The position numbers were made by a program, and so were the translations under genes. Below the pieces are notes generated by a model. That model ran no database searches and was not told the origin of the DNA. It saw nothing but the letters and a program-made list of their open reading frames with translations. Shown here piece by piece: positions 1 to 8,517 of a stretch of DNA of 64,000 bases. Origin of the DNA: Streptosporangiaceae bacterium (GTDB lineage Bacteria; Actinomycetota; Actinomycetes; Streptosporangiales; Streptosporangiaceae); contig JAFARZ010000287.1 of NCBI GenBank assembly GCA_019245115.1, positions 19,853 to 83,852 of the forward strand, read 5' to 3'. The first letter of the stretch is position 1. Every line of letters starts with the position of its first letter.

Positions 1-861
1 CTTCGAGCGCGGCCTGCTGCCGCGGCCATAGGCCTGCCGCGGCTGCGGACTTATGATAACAGCAAGAAGCGTGGTCGCAGTCGCAGCACAACGCTGATAA
101 CAGCAAGAGGCGCGAGCGCTCAGCGGAAGCACCGACGTCGTTCCGGATAATCGGGCTTTATAGCGGCACAGCAGGAAGCCCGCGTCTTCCAGGGTGTGGA
201 CCAGGGTGAGGGGCAGCGCTTCGGGCATCGGCGCTCCGGCCAGTATGCGGGGGGCACCGGGGCCGGCCAGCAGCGGGGCGATGGTCAGGCACAGCTCGCC
301 GAGCAGGCCGGCGTCGACCAGCTGGGACAGCAGGCCCGGGCCGCCTTCGGTCAGGATGTGCTGGTGGCCCCGGTCGTACAGCGCCGCGACCACCGCCTTC
401 GGGTCGACGGCCACCTCCCCGGCGATGACCACGTCGGCGTGCCTGCCCACCGCGGCCCGCACATCCTCGGGGGCCCGCGAGGTGGTGATGACGATCGTGC
501 GGGCCATCGGGGGAGCATCGACGATCAGCGGACTCGTCGGGTCCAGGTCCAGGCGGGCGGTGACGACCGCTACTGGCGGTGTCGCTGACCTGCCTTCGCG
601 CAGGTGCCGCCACGATTCGCTGGGGCGGGCCGGGCCGTAGTGCTCGACGCGCGCGGTGTTCGCGCCCACCAGGATCACGTCGGCGAGCGCCCGGTTCAGC
701 ATGAACACGCGCCGATCGGCGGCGCAGGACAGGCCGGCCGAGGCCCCGGCCAGCGTCGCCGCGCCATCCGCGCTGGCCACCATGTTCGCGCGCACCACGC
801 GGCCATCGGGAAACGCGTACAAACCGGCCAGCTCGGCGTCGCTCAGCTCGCTGTATCTCAC
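1..861 (-). CDS. RibD C-terminal-type (pyrimidine/dihydrofolate reductase-like) protein, 3' end off window
   Basis: This gene is absent from the ORF track because no stop codon occurs before the window edge; I read it by hand. The GTG start lies 5 nt after the glgX stop, so the two are probably co-transcribed. The protein begins MRYSELSDAELAGLYAF and carries the RibD_C fold signatures RANMVASADGAAT, DVILVGANTARVE and, near residue 175, ILTEGGPGLLSQLVDAGL (NADPH-binding/TEGG motif). Family members reduce the riboflavin pathway intermediate or act as general pyrimidine reductases; this stand-alone form lacks the deaminase domain, so its substrate is uncertain. The conserved domain appears to end near LCRYKARLSG (about residue 240). 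The next 47 codons are open but low in conservation signal, Cys/Arg-rich, and cross two copies of a dispersed repeat (see findings), so the native C-terminus may have been altered. Confidence 0.8.
   Translation of the reverse strand, partial: MRYSELSDAELAGLYAFPDGRVVRANMVASADGAATLAGASAGLSCAADRRVFMLNRALADVILVGANTARVEHYGPARPSESWRHLREGRSATPPVAVVTARLDLDPTSPLIVDAPPMARTIVITTSRAPEDVRAAVGRHADVVIAGEVAVDPKAVVAALYDRGHQHILTEGGPGLLSQLVDAGLLGELCLTIAPLLAGPGAPRILAGAPMPEALPLTLVHTLEDAGFLLCRYKARLSGTTSVLPLSARASCCYQRCAATATTLLAVIISPQPRQAYGRGSRPRSK
54..71 (+). repeat. dispersed 18-bp repeat TGATAACAGCAAGAAGCG, copy 1
   Basis: Exact copy of the sequence also found at 29867-29884 and 30097-30114. It lies in the 3' extension of the RibD-C-like ORF. 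Function unknown. Confidence 0.7.
95..112 (+). repeat. dispersed 18-bp repeat, copy 2 (one mismatch)
   Basis: TGATAACAGCAAGAGGCG differs from copy 1 at one base and is 41 bp from it, in the same orientation. Confidence 0.65.
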
Positions 862-866
862 GCTCG

Positions 867-3026
<2,160 letters not shown>

Positions 3027-3062
3027 GGCCGGCCGGCGCTGGGGCGTCGCACCACCAGTCCG

Positions 3063-3875
3063 TTACGCGGCCCTCCGGCGGCGGGCGCTGGCCACGGCCT
3101 GGCGCTCCAGCACGATGTCCGCCAGCTCGGGCGCCGCGCCGAGCGCGCCGGACACGGCGGCCGCTCCCGCAGTCAGCGAGTCGTGGCGGATGCGGTCCGC
3201 GAAAAGGCCCGGAGCCAGCAGGTACGTGGCGACTACCACCCGGCGGACTGCCCAGCGGGATGCCCTGGGGGTTCCGCTTCGCAGCAGCGTCGCCACCGCC
3301 TCGGCGGGGGTTGGGGCGGCGGCGGAGGCGAACGCGGGGAGGACGGTGTGCCAGCCGCCGTCCGCATGCCACTGGGCAGCCAGCCGGGCCACCGTGGCGT
3401 TCGCGTCCGGGTCCGAGGATCCCGCCGCGGCCAGCACGACCGCGGTGCCCGCGCGATCCGCCATCGCCGCGGTCCCGCCTTCTGCTTCGGCGAGGCGGCG
3501 CTCGAGCGCGCGCGGCAGCAGGGGATGCGGCCCGAGCGTGGCGCCGTAGGTCACGTCCAGCGCGGACCGCGCCAGGATCCGCGGGATGTCGGTCTTGCTG
3601 TGGTACGCCGCGGTCAGCAGGAGGGGCAGCACGCAGACCCGCTGGTCGTCGCCGATCGTGCCGAGCACCTGCGGCAGCGAAGGGACGCTATGCCCGAGGT
3701 AAGCGGTCCGCACGTCCAGCCCGGGCCCGGCGTCCGCGGCGTGCGCGCCGGCTCCGGCGCGTGACCGGACCAGCGACATCAGCGCCTCGATGGTCGCGGC
3801 CGCGCGCGGGTCCTCGCTGCCGTGCGCCACCGCGACCAGAACCTCCCCGGCGGGGGACGGCGCCTCCTCAGGCAT
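3063..3875 (-). CDS. sirohydrochlorin chelatase / CbiX-like protein
   Basis: 270 residues. The N-terminal half has the chelatase signature VAVAHGSEDPRAAATI with the metal-binding His, then AYLGHSVPSL and the second metal His in VLPLLLTAAYHSKTDIP. The C-terminal half repeats the fold weakly, as in two-domain CbiX/SirB proteins. Family members insert Fe2+ (or Co2+) into sirohydrochlorin. It is the last gene of the sulfite reductase operon and overlaps cysH by 8 bp, so siroheme synthesis for the adjacent sulfite reductase is the natural role. The metal preference is inferred from this context only. Confidence 0.85.
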   Translation of the reverse strand: MPEEAPSPAGEVLVAVAHGSEDPRAAATIEALMSLVRSRAGAGAHAADAGPGLDVRTAYLGHSVPSLPQVLGTIGDDQRVCVLPLLLTAAYHSKTDIPRILARSALDVTYGATLGPHPLLPRALERRLAEAEGGTAAMADRAGTAVVLAAAGSSDPDANATVARLAAQWHADGGWHTVLPAFASAAAPTPAEAVATLLRSGTPRASRWAVRRVVVATYLLAPGLFADRIRHDSLTAGAAAVSGALGAAPELADIVLERQAVASARRRRAA

Positions 3876-4596
3876 GAATGCCGCATTCGGTCTTGCCGGT
3901 CCCGGCCCAGCGCCCGCTGCGCGGGTCCGCGCCCGGCTCGACCCGCAGGGTGCAGGTGGCGCATCCGATGGACGGGTATCCGTCGTAGACCAGCGGGTTC
4001 ACCAGCACGCTGTTCTCAGCGATGAAGTCATCGACCTCCTTGGAGGTCCAGCCGGCGATCGGGTTGACCTTGACCATTTCCCGCCGGTCGTCCCACTCCA
4101 CGACGCGGGACTCCCGCCGCGAATTGGTCTCGTCCCGGCGCACCCCGGTGATCCACGCGTCATAGTTCTTCAGCGCCCGTTCGAGCGGTTCCACCTTACG
4201 CAGGTAGCAGCACAGGTCGGGGTTGCGTCCATACAGCCGGGGCCCGAGTTCGGCGTCCTGTTCGGCTACGGTGCGTGATGGCGTGATGTTCAGCATCCGC
4301 ACCGGGTACACCACGTCGACCGCGTCCCTGGTTCCGATGGTCTCCGCGAAGTGGTAGCCGGTGTCGAGGAACACCACGTCAATGCCGGGCTTGATCGCCG
4401 AGGCCAGGTGGATGATCACGGCGTCGGTCATCGACGAGGTCACGCATATCCGGTCACCGAACGTGTCCGTCGCCCAGCGGATGACCTCTTCGGCTGGCGC
4501 GTCCGCCAGATCGGCCGCTGCCCGCTCGACGAGGGTTCGCATCTGCTCGGCATCCTCCGTGCGCGGTTGGGCACCCAGGTCCAGGGCGACGGTCAC
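3868..4596 (-). CDS. cysH: phosphoadenylyl/adenylyl-sulfate reductase (assimilatory, 4Fe-4S type)
   Basis: 242 residues from a GTG start at 4596. I prefer this start to the ATG at 4659 because an AGGAG lies just upstream and the ORF-track N-terminus overlaps the small zinc-ribbon gene in another frame. The enzyme reduces activated sulfate (APS or PAPS) to sulfite. The paired cysteines CC at 129-130 and CATC at 212-215 are the 4Fe-4S ligands typical of APS-reducing enzymes, and the catalytic Cys238 sits in the C-terminal KTECGIH motif. The nucleotide-binding segment includes the conserved FLDTGYHFAET. The GTG overlaps the TGA of the preceding ORF by 4 bp, and its own 3' end overlaps the chelatase by 8 bp. 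The cysteine pattern favours APS over PAPS as substrate. Confidence 0.93.
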   Translation of the reverse strand: MTVALDLGAQPRTEDAEQMRTLVERAAADLADAPAEEVIRWATDTFGDRICVTSSMTDAVIIHLASAIKPGIDVVFLDTGYHFAETIGTRDAVDVVYPVRMLNITPSRTVAEQDAELGPRLYGRNPDLCCYLRKVEPLERALKNYDAWITGVRRDETNSRRESRVVEWDDRREMVKVNPIAGWTSKEVDDFIAENSVLVNPLVYDGYPSIGCATCTLRVEPGADPRSGRWAGTGKTECGIHA

Positions 4597-4739
4597 AGCG
4601 TTACTCCTATTCCGGCAAAGCGTAGCTGGAAACTCCTGGTACAGCTGCGGCAATGCCATTCGCCATCCTTGGAGCCGGCCGGCTCAAGGTCTTCCTCGCC
4701 GCAGTAAGGGCAGTAGAACGGCACAGCCCGCGAGCTCAT
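4593..4739 (-). CDS. small zinc-ribbon protein of the sulfite reductase operon (48 aa)
   Basis: Too short for the supplied track. ATG at 4739 overlaps the sir stop (ATGA) and the TGA overlaps the cysH GTG, so it is locked between the two genes. The protein has two CxxC pairs, FYCPYCGEEDLEP and WHCRSCTRSF, spaced like a treble-clef/rubredoxin-type zinc ribbon. Similar tiny proteins occur at this operon position in other actinobacteria (recollection, not searched). The function is unknown; a redox or iron-sulfur accessory role for Sir/CysH is an inference from position and cysteine content. Confidence 0.85.
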   Translation of the reverse strand: MSSRAVPFYCPYCGEEDLEPAGSKDGEWHCRSCTRSFQLRFAGIGVTL

Positions 4740-6415
4740 TTCAGGTCTCCTTCGTTGGCGCGGGCGGCCCAGGCCGCGAACGTCTCATCGGGCTGGCGGC
4801 CCGCGGCGAACCGGCGCAGCACCCGCTCCAGGTAGTCCGGCAGCTCGGCCGCGGTGGTCTTCAGGCCACGGACCTTCCGCCCGAACCCGGAGCCGCTCGC
4901 GTCCCCGCCGCTGAGCGTGCCGCCCAGGTGGATCTGGAAGCCTTCGACCTGCGCGCCGGTGGCCGGATCGGTGACGAGCGACCCCTTGAGCCCGATGTCG
5001 CCGGTCTGGATGCGGGCGCAGGAGTTCGGGCAGCCGTTCACGTTGATCGTCACCGGCGTCTGGAAGTCAGGCAGCCGGCGTTCGAGCTCGGCGATCGCCT
5101 CGGCGGCCCGCTGCTTGGTCTCCACGATGGCCAGCTTGCAGAACTCGATGCCGGTGCAGGCCATGGTGTGCCGCCGGAACACGCTCGGCCGGGCCGGAAG
5201 CCCCGCCGCGTCCAGCTCGGCGACCAGGTCGTCCACATCGGCCTGCCCGACGTCCAGGATGACCATCTTCTGCTCGGTGGTGGTGCTGACCCGGCCGCTG
5301 CCGTACCGCTCCGCGAGCTCCGCGATGGTCTGCAGCGCGTCGGCGTTCAGACGGCCCACCGTGGGCGCGAAGCCGACATAGAACCGCCCGTCGCGCTGCT
5401 GGTGCACGCCCACGTGGTCGCGGACCCCGTCGCGCGGCGGCGGGGGCGGCGGCCCGTCCGGAAGCGCGTACCCGAGGTACTCCTTTTCCAGCACTTCGCG
5501 GAACTTCTCCGCCCCCCAGTCGGCGACCAGGAACTTGATCCGGGCCCGGTGCCGCAGCCGGCGGTACCCGTAGTCACGGAAGAGGGAGGTGACTCCCGCC
5601 CACACCTCCGGAACCTGCCCGGGCCGGACGAAGGCACCGAGCCGCTGGCCGATCATCGGGTTGGTGGACAGCCCCCCGCCGACCCACAGGTCGTAACCTG
5701 GTTCCCCGTCATTCACGACTCCGACGAACGCCACGTCGTTGATCTCGTGGATGGCGCACTGCGCCGAGCAGCCGCTGATGCTGGTCTTGTATTTCCGCGG
5801 CAGGTTGGAGAACGCCGGATCGCCGATGTGCTCCGCGCGGATAACTTCGATCTCCGGCGAGGCGTCGATCACCTCGTCGGCGTCGACCCCCGCCAGCGGG
5901 CAGCCGAGGATCACCCGCGGGGTGTCGCCACAGGCCTCGGTCGTGGACAGGCCGACCGCGTCGAGGGCATCCCAGATGGCCGGGACGTTCTCGATCTCGA
6001 TCCAGTGCAGCTGGATGTTCTGCCGGTCGGTGACATCGGCCGTGCCGCGCGCGTACCGGCGGGAGATGTCGGCGATGGTCCGCACCTGGGCGTTGGAAAG
6101 CTGCCCGCCATCGATGCGGATCCGCATCATGAAATAGCGGTCGTCGAGTTCCTCCGGCTCGAGCACCGCGGTCTTGCCGCCGTCGATGCCCGGCCGGCGC
6201 TGCGTGTACAGCCCGTACCAGCGGAACCGGCCGCGGAGGTCCGCGGGGTCGATGGAATCGAACCCGTATCTGGAGTAGATGTCGATAATGCGCTGACGGA
6301 CGTTCAGGCCGTCGTCGTTCTTCTTACTTTCTTCGTTCTTGTTCAGTGGCTCGTGATATCCGAGCGCCCACTGTCCTTCGCCGCGCTTTCGTCGAGTGGC
6401 AGTTGCGATTGGCAT
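4736..6415 (-). CDS. sir: ferredoxin-dependent nitrite/sulfite reductase
   Basis: 559 residues from ATG at 6415, which has a GGAGG 8 nt upstream; the ORF-track start 13 codons earlier lacks one. It reduces sulfite to sulfide with six electrons, using siroheme coupled to a 4Fe-4S cluster. The cluster ligands are visible as CTGIEFC (about 420-426) and CPNSC (about 462-466), the C-x5-C and C-x3-C pattern of the family. The two half-repeats (RIRIDGGQLS and RFYVGFAPTVGRLN) are the pseudo-twofold ferrodoxin-binding halves. The neighbouring APS reductase and chelatase favour sulfite rather than nitrite as substrate. The gene is preceded by a leader peptide ORF with a Cys codon near its end, so expression is probably attenuated by sulfur supply. 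Confidence 0.93.
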   Translation of the reverse strand: MPIATATRRKRGEGQWALGYHEPLNKNEESKKNDDGLNVRQRIIDIYSRYGFDSIDPADLRGRFRWYGLYTQRRPGIDGGKTAVLEPEELDDRYFMMRIRIDGGQLSNAQVRTIADISRRYARGTADVTDRQNIQLHWIEIENVPAIWDALDAVGLSTTEACGDTPRVILGCPLAGVDADEVIDASPEIEVIRAEHIGDPAFSNLPRKYKTSISGCSAQCAIHEINDVAFVGVVNDGEPGYDLWVGGGLSTNPMIGQRLGAFVRPGQVPEVWAGVTSLFRDYGYRRLRHRARIKFLVADWGAEKFREVLEKEYLGYALPDGPPPPPPRDGVRDHVGVHQQRDGRFYVGFAPTVGRLNADALQTIAELAERYGSGRVSTTTEQKMVILDVGQADVDDLVAELDAAGLPARPSVFRRHTMACTGIEFCKLAIVETKQRAAEAIAELERRLPDFQTPVTINVNGCPNSCARIQTGDIGLKGSLVTDPATGAQVEGFQIHLGGTLSGGDASGSGFGRKVRGLKTTAAELPDYLERVLRRFAAGRQPDETFAAWAARANEGDLK

Positions 6416-6484
6416 CCGCGGATCCTCCGGGGTTCGGCGGGTGCACGTACGCAAGGGCGGTCAGGCCCGGCTAGGGCGGCACAC

Positions 6485-6490
6485 AAAAAA
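6485..6490 (-). promoter_or_regulatory. T-tract between leader peptide and sir, possible attenuator
   Basis: On the minus strand a run of six T follows a GGCCGGCGC block, 38 nt past the leader peptide stop and about 70 nt before sir. This is where a transcription attenuator would be expected, but I cannot draw a strong stem by eye. Confidence 0.3.
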
Positions 6491-6527
6491 GCGCCGGCCT
6501 CGCACGCGCACCCGAAAGGGCAGACGG

Positions 6528-6614
6528 TTAGCGAGCGGCGCGACACATGGCGCTGCGGACGCGCAGGAAGTCGACGTGCCTACGCACGACGAGCAGGGGG
6601 TCCGCAACGGGCAT
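6528..6614 (-). CDS. 28-aa leader peptide upstream of the sulfur assimilation operon
   Basis: ATG at 6614, TAA at 6530-6528, 113 nt upstream of the sir start. The peptide contains RRHVDFLRVRSAMCRAAR. The HVD..RV.SA.CR pattern matches the short 'putative leader peptide' family found ahead of sulfur and cysteine metabolism operons in streptomycetes and relatives (recollection of the family). A single Cys codon lies five codons from the stop, followed by a GC block and T-run before sir. The likely role is sensing of charged Cys-tRNA or ribosome stalling in cis rather than a stable protein product. No database search was possible. Confidence 0.75.
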   Translation of the reverse strand: MPVADPLLVVRRHVDFLRVRSAMCRAAR

Positions 6615-6973
6615 AACAATAGGATCACACGCTGTCCACCGCGCTGTCCAGGCAGCGTCCGCTATGTGGACGCGGCGGTCAGTTCGCGGAGTCATGCATT
6701 GGCGAACCCTGGAACCAGCGCGGGTATTCCCGCTGCGGCGGGAGAACTTTCCGGGTCTCATTTCCGGGTTTTCCGATAGGTTTTATTTTACCCTTGCCTG
6801 ATCCAGCTCAGCACCGGTTCCGTACCCGTTCCCTTATCGGAGGTGACCGGCGGCTGATGCTGGCAGTCACACCAGGTGCCGCCCGGGCAGTCCTCATGGT
6901 GCCGCTTGCGGCACGCGTGGCAGATCATCTGTATATTCTGAGGGTTTTTCCGTACCGGGGGTACATCGGTGGC

Positions 6974-7909
6974 ATGCTGCCGTTCGCTGATCGCCGTACC
7001 GCTGGCCGACTGCTCGCCGAAGAGCTTAAAGGCCTTTCCAACGAACGTACGGTGGTGCTTGGCCTGCCACGTGGCGGCGTAGCCGTGGCCCGTGAGGTCA
7101 CGAGGGTGCTCGATGTCCCGCTGGACGTCATCGTCACCAGGAAGATCGGCTACCCGGTCCAGCCCGAACTGGGGGTGGGCGCCATCGCGGAGGGCGGCGC
7201 GGGCCCGGTGTTCGACGACGGGCTGCTCAAGCGGCTCGGCTTGACGCCCGAGGACCTCGCCGACGTGGTGGCGGCCGAGGAAGCCGAACTGGCCAGGCGG
7301 GTCCGGGTGTACCGCGGCGACCGCCCGCCGCCCGATGTCACCGGGCGCGGCGTGATCGTGGTGGACGATGGCCTGGCGACCGGGGTGACCGCCCGCGCCG
7401 CCCTTCGTTCGCTGCGTGCCGCCGGAGCGGGATCTGTTGTTCTCGCTGTTCCGGTGGCGCCGCCATCCGCGGCGCAGGCCATGCGGGACGAGGCGGATCA
7501 GGTCGTGTTCCTGGTCACGCCGCCGCTGTTCTCCTCCGTGGGGGAGTGGTACACCTCGTTCGGCCAGCTCAGCGACGCCGACGTCCTGGCTCTGCTTACG
7601 CCCGAACGGTTATTTCCTCCGCGCCGCTCGCATTCCCTCCGCGCCAAGGCTTCGCTGCGCTCAGCCGGCTTGGGGCCGCGGCGGGAATTGCCGCCCCTGC
7701 GGGACGGCAACCGCCGCGGCAGCTCGCTCACGCTCGCTGTGTTCCCTCCGCGCCAACGCCTCGCTCGCTGTGCTCGGCCGCCGCGGCGCTCGCTTACGCT
7801 CGCTCAGGCGGCGTTCGCGCGGCGCATGCGCCGACGGCGCTCGGCTGAGCGCTCCTCCTCGTTCAGGCCGCCCCACACGCCGTACTTCTCAGGCCGGGAG
7901 ATGGCGTAG
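6974..7909 (+). CDS. phosphoribosyltransferase family protein with aberrant C-terminal extension
   Basis: I start at ATG 6974 (MLPFADRRTAGRLLAEEL); the longer track ORF adds 60 residues without family character. The PRTase type I fold is seen in GLPRGGVAVAREV, the flexible-loop region VTRKIGYPVQPELGVGAI and the PRPP-binding loop VIVVDDGLATGVTARAAL. Proteins of this type often sit beside dienelactone-hydrolase or universal-stress genes and their substrate is not known. The domain ends near LALLTPER (nt 7610). The remaining 99 codons are Arg/Ser-rich, encoded by repeat-like DNA (7610-7803), and the stop at 7909 lies 106 bp inside the convergent whiB gene. The native stop has probably been lost by insertion or expansion of the repeat. 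Confidence 0.8.
   Translation: MLPFADRRTAGRLLAEELKGLSNERTVVLGLPRGGVAVAREVTRVLDVPLDVIVTRKIGYPVQPELGVGAIAEGGAGPVFDDGLLKRLGLTPEDLADVVAAEEAELARRVRVYRGDRPPPDVTGRGVIVVDDGLATGVTARAALRSLRAAGAGSVVLAVPVAPPSAAQAMRDEADQVVFLVTPPLFSSVGEWYTSFGQLSDADVLALLTPERLFPPRRSHSLRAKASLRSAGLGPRRELPPLRDGNRRGSSLTLAVFPPRQRLARCARPPRRSLTLAQAAFARRMRRRRSAERSSSFRPPHTPYFSGREMA
7610..7803. repeat. imperfect GC-rich repeats with CGCTCACGCTCGCT-type units
   Basis: Two related blocks can be aligned: TTCCCTCCGCGCCAACGCCT near 7740 and TTCCCTCCGCGCCAAGGCTT near 7634. They come with several variants of GCTCGCTTACGCTCGCT. Phase and codon use break from the preceding PRTase gene. It looks like extragenic repetitive DNA fused to the 3' end of that gene. 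Confidence 0.5.
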
Positions 7910-8103
7910 TTCAGGCACTCCAGCCGCACCGGGCAGGACTGGCAGATCGCCTTGGCCTTCCGCTCCCTGATCTCCCGCTCCGGCTGACGCTCCCCGTCGG
8001 GGCCGAAGAACAGCAGCAGGTCCTCTCCACGGCACGCCGCAGCATCTTGCCACCCCCAGTGAGGGCGGGGAAGCACAGCCGACTGCCGACGTACCTGGGA
8101 CAT
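7804..8103 (-). CDS. WhiB-family (Wbl) iron-sulfur transcription regulator
   Basis: 99 residues, normal Wbl length. The four cluster cysteines are Cys24 (DAAACRGEDLLLFF), Cys54, Cys57 and Cys63 (ICQSCPVRLEC), followed by the GVWGG turn at 75-79 and a basic C-terminal tail (ERRRRMRR). Wbl proteins bind 4Fe-4S and act with the principal sigma factor to control development, redox or antibiotic responses. A GAGGTGAT sits about 8 nt before the ATG. The 3' end overlaps antisense the extended reading frame of the phosphoribosyltransferase. I cannot assign a specific Wbl subclass from sequence alone. Confidence 0.93.
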   Translation of the reverse strand: MSQVRRQSAVLPRPHWGWQDAAACRGEDLLLFFGPDGERQPEREIRERKAKAICQSCPVRLECLNYAISRPEKYGVWGGLNEEERSAERRRRMRRANAA

Positions 8104-8517
8104 AGATCAATCACCTCAACCAAGCTGGTCAATTCGTGCGTTACAGTAGCTATATAGGACGGAGTTCAGACAGGCGGGGCTAGCTTGACCGTGTCCGGAA
8201 AGCTCCATTGCAAGATGTAACGCGTGTAGATCGCGTTGTGTTCCCGCTCAGGATCGTGTTCCCGCACGTGGCCATCGCGACCGCGGAGGAGAGCGGTCAC
8301 TGTACCAGACGGCTGGCGCCAGCGTTTCGGTTCACCCGTCCTGTTCACCGTAGCGCCGGCCGCTGCATTGCCCGCGGACTATGATGCCACCAGGTGCCAG
8401 CGTCGCGCAGGCGGGGTGGCGAATTCGCCGCGCTATTTCTTACAGCCGTGTCATCTTGGCGAAATCCATAGGGCAAAGCTCGTGACGAACTGGACAAAGC
8501 CCAGAGAGCACGCCACC
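8104..8517. other. 414-bp divergent intergenic region
   Basis: Lies between divergent whiB and the repeat-protein gene, so promoters for both should be here. It contains a perfect 12-bp palindrome GGCGAATTCGCC at 8418-8429, about 90 bp before the repeat-protein start, which could be an operator. The 60-aa minus ORF at 8166-8348 has no family character and I do not call it. No RNA gene was recognised. Confidence 0.4.

Noticed and set aside
4361-6616. 751-aa plus-strand ORF
   Set aside because: Antisense to sir and cysH, both of which have complete catalytic motifs.
8166-8348. 60-aa minus ORF between whiB and the repeat protein
   Set aside because: No ribosome site, no family features and atypical composition.
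8236-8517. N-terminal extension of the repeat protein in the track
   Set aside because: Cys/Arg/Pro-rich and unlike the conserved domain, which begins just after ATG 8518.
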